Source of the DNA: Halohasta litorea
GTDB lineage: Archaea; Halobacteriota; Halobacteria; Halobacteriales; Haloferacaceae
Direction: 5' to 3'
Assembly (NCBI RefSeq): GCF_024494645.1
Contig: NZ_JANHDJ010000005.1
Coordinates: 62,001 to 126,000, forward strand
DNA length: 64,000 nt
The first letter of the stretch is position 1, and every line of letters starts with the position of its first letter. A program made the position numbers and the translations under genes. This document shows positions 61,077 to 64,000 of this stretch, piece after piece. The notes beneath the pieces were generated by a model. The model saw only the letters and a program-made list of their open reading frames with translations, did no database searches and had not been told where the DNA came from.

Positions 61077-62348
61077 ATGGACGTAGACAACAAAGCCGAA
61101 GAGCTTGCCTCCGCTCTCGGTGTTGACAAACAGGAGGTCAAAGCCGATCTGGAATCGCTGCTGGAGTTCGACGTGCCCCTGGAGGAGGCCGCCCAGAGCG
61201 TCCGCCGCAAACACGGCGGCGGGGGCGGTGGCTCGTCGACGCCGGAGACGCTTGACCTCGATGGGATCTCGACCGCACAGGATTCGGTCAACGTCACCGT
61301 GCGGGTGCTCACACAGGGCACCCGGACGATCCGGTACCAAGGCGAGGACGTGACGATTCGGGAGGGGAAACTCGCCGACGCCTCGGGGACGATCTCCTAC
61401 ACCGCCTGGCAGGATTTCGGCTTCGAGCCCGGCGATTCGATCGTCATCGGCAACGCCGGGGTTCGGGAGTGGGACGGTCGCCCCGAACTCAACCTCGGCC
61501 AGTCGACGACCGTTTCGATGGCCGACGAGACGGTCGATGTCGACCAGTCGATCGGCGGCGACAGCGACCTGATCGACCTCGAACCCGGCGATCGGGGTCG
61601 CAACGTCGAAGTGCGGGTCCAGGAGGTAGACTCCAGGACCATCGACGGCCGGGACGGCGAGACGACGATCCTCTCTGGTGTATTGGCCGACGAAACCGCC
61701 CGACTCCCCTTTACCGACTGGGACCCACACCCCGACCTCGAAACCGGGGCCGACCTCAGAATCGAAGACGTGTATATCCGGGAGTTCCGTGGCTCGCCGT
61801 CGGTGAACCTCTCGGAGTTCTCGACGGTCGAACCGCTCTCGGAGCCGGTCGCGGTTACCGATTCGGCCCCACAGCTCTCGCTGGCGGAGGCGGTCGATAG
61901 CGGCGGGTTGTTCGATGTCGAAGTCGTGGGCAACGTCCTGGAGGTCCGCGATGGCTCGGGACTGATCGAGCGCTGTCCCGACTGTGGCCGCGTCATCCAA
62001 AACAACCAGTGTCGGACCCACGGCGAAGTCGAGGGCGAGGACGACCTCCGGATTAAGGCGATCCTCGACGACGGTACCGACACCGTCACCGCGATCATCG
62101 GCTCGGAACTCACCGCAGAGATCTACGGCGGCGACGTGGCCGACGCCAAGGAGGCCGCCCGCGATGCGATGGACAAGGAGGTCGTCGCCGAGACGATCCG
62201 CGAGCGACTGGTCGGCAACGCCTACCGGGTTCGCGGCTCGCTGTCGGTCGACGAGTACGGTCCGAATCTCAACGTCGAGGCCTTCGACGCGGCCGACGAG
62301 GACCCGGCCGCACTTGCGACAGCCGCGCTGGCGGAGGTGCACCAATGA
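61077..62348 (+). CDS. rpa1: Single-stranded DNA-binding replication protein A (RPA), large subunit
   Basis: 423 residues from ATG 61077 (a GTG sits one codon earlier). Residues ~60-160, ~170-260 and ~330-410 are OB folds (VTVRVLTQGTRTIRYQGEDVTIREGKLADASG; VEVRVQEVDSRT). A zinc finger CPDCGRVIQNNQCRTHG is at ~300-316. RPA coats ssDNA in replication and repair. The next gene starts inside its stop codon (ATGA overlap), the usual haloarchaeal RPA-RPA-associated protein pair. Confidence 0.93.
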   Translation: MDVDNKAEELASALGVDKQEVKADLESLLEFDVPLEEAAQSVRRKHGGGGGGSSTPETLDLDGISTAQDSVNVTVRVLTQGTRTIRYQGEDVTIREGKLADASGTISYTAWQDFGFEPGDSIVIGNAGVREWDGRPELNLGQSTTVSMADETVDVDQSIGGDSDLIDLEPGDRGRNVEVRVQEVDSRTIDGRDGETTILSGVLADETARLPFTDWDPHPDLETGADLRIEDVYIREFRGSPSVNLSEFSTVEPLSEPVAVTDSAPQLSLAEAVDSGGLFDVEVVGNVLEVRDGSGLIERCPDCGRVIQNNQCRTHGEVEGEDDLRIKAILDDGTDTVTAIIGSELTAEIYGGDVADAKEAARDAMDKEVVAETIRERLVGNAYRVRGSLSVDEYGPNLNVEAFDAADEDPAALATAALAEVHQ

Positions 62349-64000
62349 GCGCCGACGGTGACTCCGGACCGGGGCGACGCGAGGTCGCCTATCGGCCGTT
62401 CGCGGCGGAGTTCGACGACGCGTCACTGTCGTACTCCGAGAGCGACGAGGAGCGTGCGCCGAACTTCGTCGTCACTCCAACTGGACTTCGGGTTAATCGA
62501 CTGTTCGCCGTGGGCGTGCTCACCGAGGTCGAATCGATCAACGAGGATACCCTTCGCGGGCGGATCGTCGATCCCACCGGCGCGTTCGTGACCTACGCCG
62601 GGCAGTACCAGCCGCCAGCACAGGCGTTCCTGGACCGGACGACGCCCCCGGCGTTCGTGGCGATCACCGGCAAGGCCCGCACCTTCGAGCCGGAGGACTC
62701 AGATCGGGTGTTTACCTCCGTTCGACCCGAGAGCCTCAGCGAAGTCGACGTCTCGACCCGCGACCGGTGGGTCGTTTCGGCGGCGAAGTCGACGTTGCAG
62801 CGGATCGCGGTCTGTGCGGCCGCCCGCGACTCCCCGCTCCGCGGCGAGGCGCTCCGGGCGGCCCTTTCGGAAGCCGGAGTAGACGACTCGCTGGCCGCGG
62901 GGGTTCCGCGTGCGCTCGACCACTACGGGACGACAACCGCCTACTTGGAAGGGCTCCGCCAGCTCGCGGTCGACGCCCTCGAACTCGTCGCCGACGAACG
63001 CGAGGAGGTACGGCCGCTCAACGTTGCACCTGACGAGAGCGGCGACGTGGAACTCGGCCCGCTTCCGGCGGTCGACATCGATCTTGAGGAGGACGTGTCG
63101 ACGGAGCCAGCCGAGACGGCGGCCAACACAGCCGATTCGGCGACCGATCAGACCGACGCCTCGACCGAGGAGCCGACCGCCACGGCATCGGACTCTGCCG
63201 AGGCGACGACGGCTGATGAAGCGGCCTCGACCGAAGCGACGGAGACACCGACGACCCCGGACCCGGCAGAATCGAGCGGGACACCGGCCTCGGAGTCGAC
63301 TGACAGCACACCGACGACGGATCCGGAAGACGATACGGCAACGACCGACGTAGAAGACGAAGCCGGACCCGAGACGGACGTGTCGGCCACGCCGGATACC
63401 GAGGTCGCAAACGGGGCCTCCGAGCCCGATGCAGCCGCCGAGACTGGTGACGCCACCGACAACAGCACGGACGAGGAAGCCGCCGAGTCGGGTATGTACC
63501 AGCTCGACGAGGAGGAACGCGAGGAGCTGGAATCCGAGTTCGACACCGGCTTTTCCAGCGGCAACGAGGTTGATCCGGCGGGCGAGGCCGATATCGACGT
63601 CCCCGACGCCGATGAACTCGCAGAGCAGGCCGAGGCCGAAGGGACAGCACCCGAGGAGACGGCCGCCGACGCAGAAACGGCTGACGAGCCGCTCGGCGAG
63701 TTCGATGATGGCGTCGGTGACTCCGACGAGGACACTGGTTCGGCCGAGGAACCAGCTACAGAGACCGAGTCTACGACCGAAACCGACGACAGCCCCGAGG
63801 CAGGGTCCGGCGCTGACGAGGAACCGAGCACAGAGGTAGACCTCGAAGGAGCGGTCGTCGAAACAATGGCCGAACTCGACGACGGCGACGGCGTCGACCG
63901 CGAGGCGCTGGTGGCCGAACTCGTCGACGAATACGGGGTCGACGAGGCGGCCGTCGAGGACGCCATCGACGACGCGCTGATGGGCGGCCGGTGTTACGAA
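62345..64000 (+). CDS. RPA-associated protein (rpe-type), 3' end outside the window
   Basis: The frame opens at ATG 62345, overlapping the rpa stop by 4 bases, and is still open at 64000 (552 codons seen). Residues ~1-230 form an OB-fold-like RPA-associated domain (YRPFAAEFDDASLSYSESDEERAPNFVVTPTGLRVNRLFAVGVL). Residues ~235-510 are an Asp/Glu/Thr/Ala-rich disordered linker of low complexity. From ~510 a helical segment LVAELVDEYGVDEAAVEDAIDDALMGGRCYE looks like a winged-helix end. Such proteins partner RPA in ssDNA binding. Confidence 0.85.
   Translation, partial: MSADGDSGPGRREVAYRPFAAEFDDASLSYSESDEERAPNFVVTPTGLRVNRLFAVGVLTEVESINEDTLRGRIVDPTGAFVTYAGQYQPPAQAFLDRTTPPAFVAITGKARTFEPEDSDRVFTSVRPESLSEVDVSTRDRWVVSAAKSTLQRIAVCAAARDSPLRGEALRAALSEAGVDDSLAAGVPRALDHYGTTTAYLEGLRQLAVDALELVADEREEVRPLNVAPDESGDVELGPLPAVDIDLEEDVSTEPAETAANTADSATDQTDASTEEPTATASDSAEATTADEAASTEATETPTTPDPAESSGTPASESTDSTPTTDPEDDTATTDVEDEAGPETDVSATPDTEVANGASEPDAAAETGDATDNSTDEEAAESGMYQLDEEEREELESEFDTGFSSGNEVDPAGEADIDVPDADELAEQAEAEGTAPEETAADAETADEPLGEFDDGVGDSDEDTGSAEEPATETESTTETDDSPEAGSGADEEPSTEVDLEGAVVETMAELDDGDGVDREALVAELVDEYGVDEAAVEDAIDDALMGGRCYE

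Noticed and set aside
63100..63800. Repeat-like Asp/Glu/Thr-rich DNA in the RPA-associated gene
   Set aside because: It is a low-complexity protein linker within one open frame, not a nucleotide repeat.

Overview
The window is chromosomal DNA from a halophilic archaeon (class Halobacteria). It is GC-rich, the predicted proteins are strongly acidic, many starts sit about 25-30 bases below a TATA box with no ribosome binding site (leaderless), and the gene families are typically haloarchaeal: SAMP1, TbsP, TrmB, Bat-type HTH_10 regulators, DUF7521, thermosome, archaeosine genes, XPB/XPD helicases and the RPA operon. I cannot assign a genus.

Layout. 1-1.6 kb: the end of a TrkA-C protein, the ubiquitin-like modifier SAMP1 and an unlisted 54-residue zinc-ribbon protein. 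1.6-4.7 kb: an accessory-looking block with an orphan DUF4157 (eCIS-associated) HExxH protein that carries a C-terminal glycine zipper, a coupled unknown partner and a zinc-finger-tailed unknown. 4.7-12.3 kb: XPB helicase, divergent thermosome-like chaperonin, formamidase, class V aminotransferase, a RarA-C-like protein, tRNA-Tyr with a duplicated 3' end, and a 2Fe-2S ferredoxin. 12.4-16.3 kb: queD-queE-queC, then a TrkA-N/DHH phosphoesterase and a PRC-barrel protein. 16.4-25 kb: FilR1-type regulator, half-size flavoprotein, MalQ, HTH-DUF7521 pair, ABC exporter, DUF302, CutA and small membrane proteins. 25-34 kb: HerA-like ATPase, TIM, MBF1, a hisC-Fap7-type kinase-CDP-alcohol phosphatidyltransferase operon, MscS channel, FAH hydrolase and RaSEA, then a 37-bp triple hairpin repeat. 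34-45 kb: Bat-like regulator, DCC protein, ArcS, hydrolase, HTH_10 regulator, flavin monooxygenase, K+-channel-like protein and TgtA. 45-50 kb: pilin-like protein, NUDIX, CHY zinc finger, UspA, PyrF and a REC-PAS-GAF protein. 50-55 kb: TrmB, a second MscS, a YcaO protein with an E1-like N-terminal part, and TbsP. 55-64 kb: XPD/Rad3-type helicase, thioredoxin, ArfC, a GT4 glycosyltransferase, an isolated Tat signal peptide, an SPYQ-repeat protein, and RPA followed by an RPA-associated protein that runs off the end.

Connections. The archaeosine tRNA pathway is nearly complete but scattered over about 32 kb (queDEC, raSEA, arcS, tgtA). TrmB and TbsP, both linked to glucose/gluconeogenic gene control in haloarchaea, lie 3 kb apart, and tpiA and malQ are also in the window. 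DNA repair and replication functions recur (XPB, XPD, HerA-like, RPA, RarA-C-like). The best candidates for undescribed biology are the DUF4157/glycine-zipper pair, the YcaO protein, the triple hairpin array, and the tRNA-Tyr duplication.
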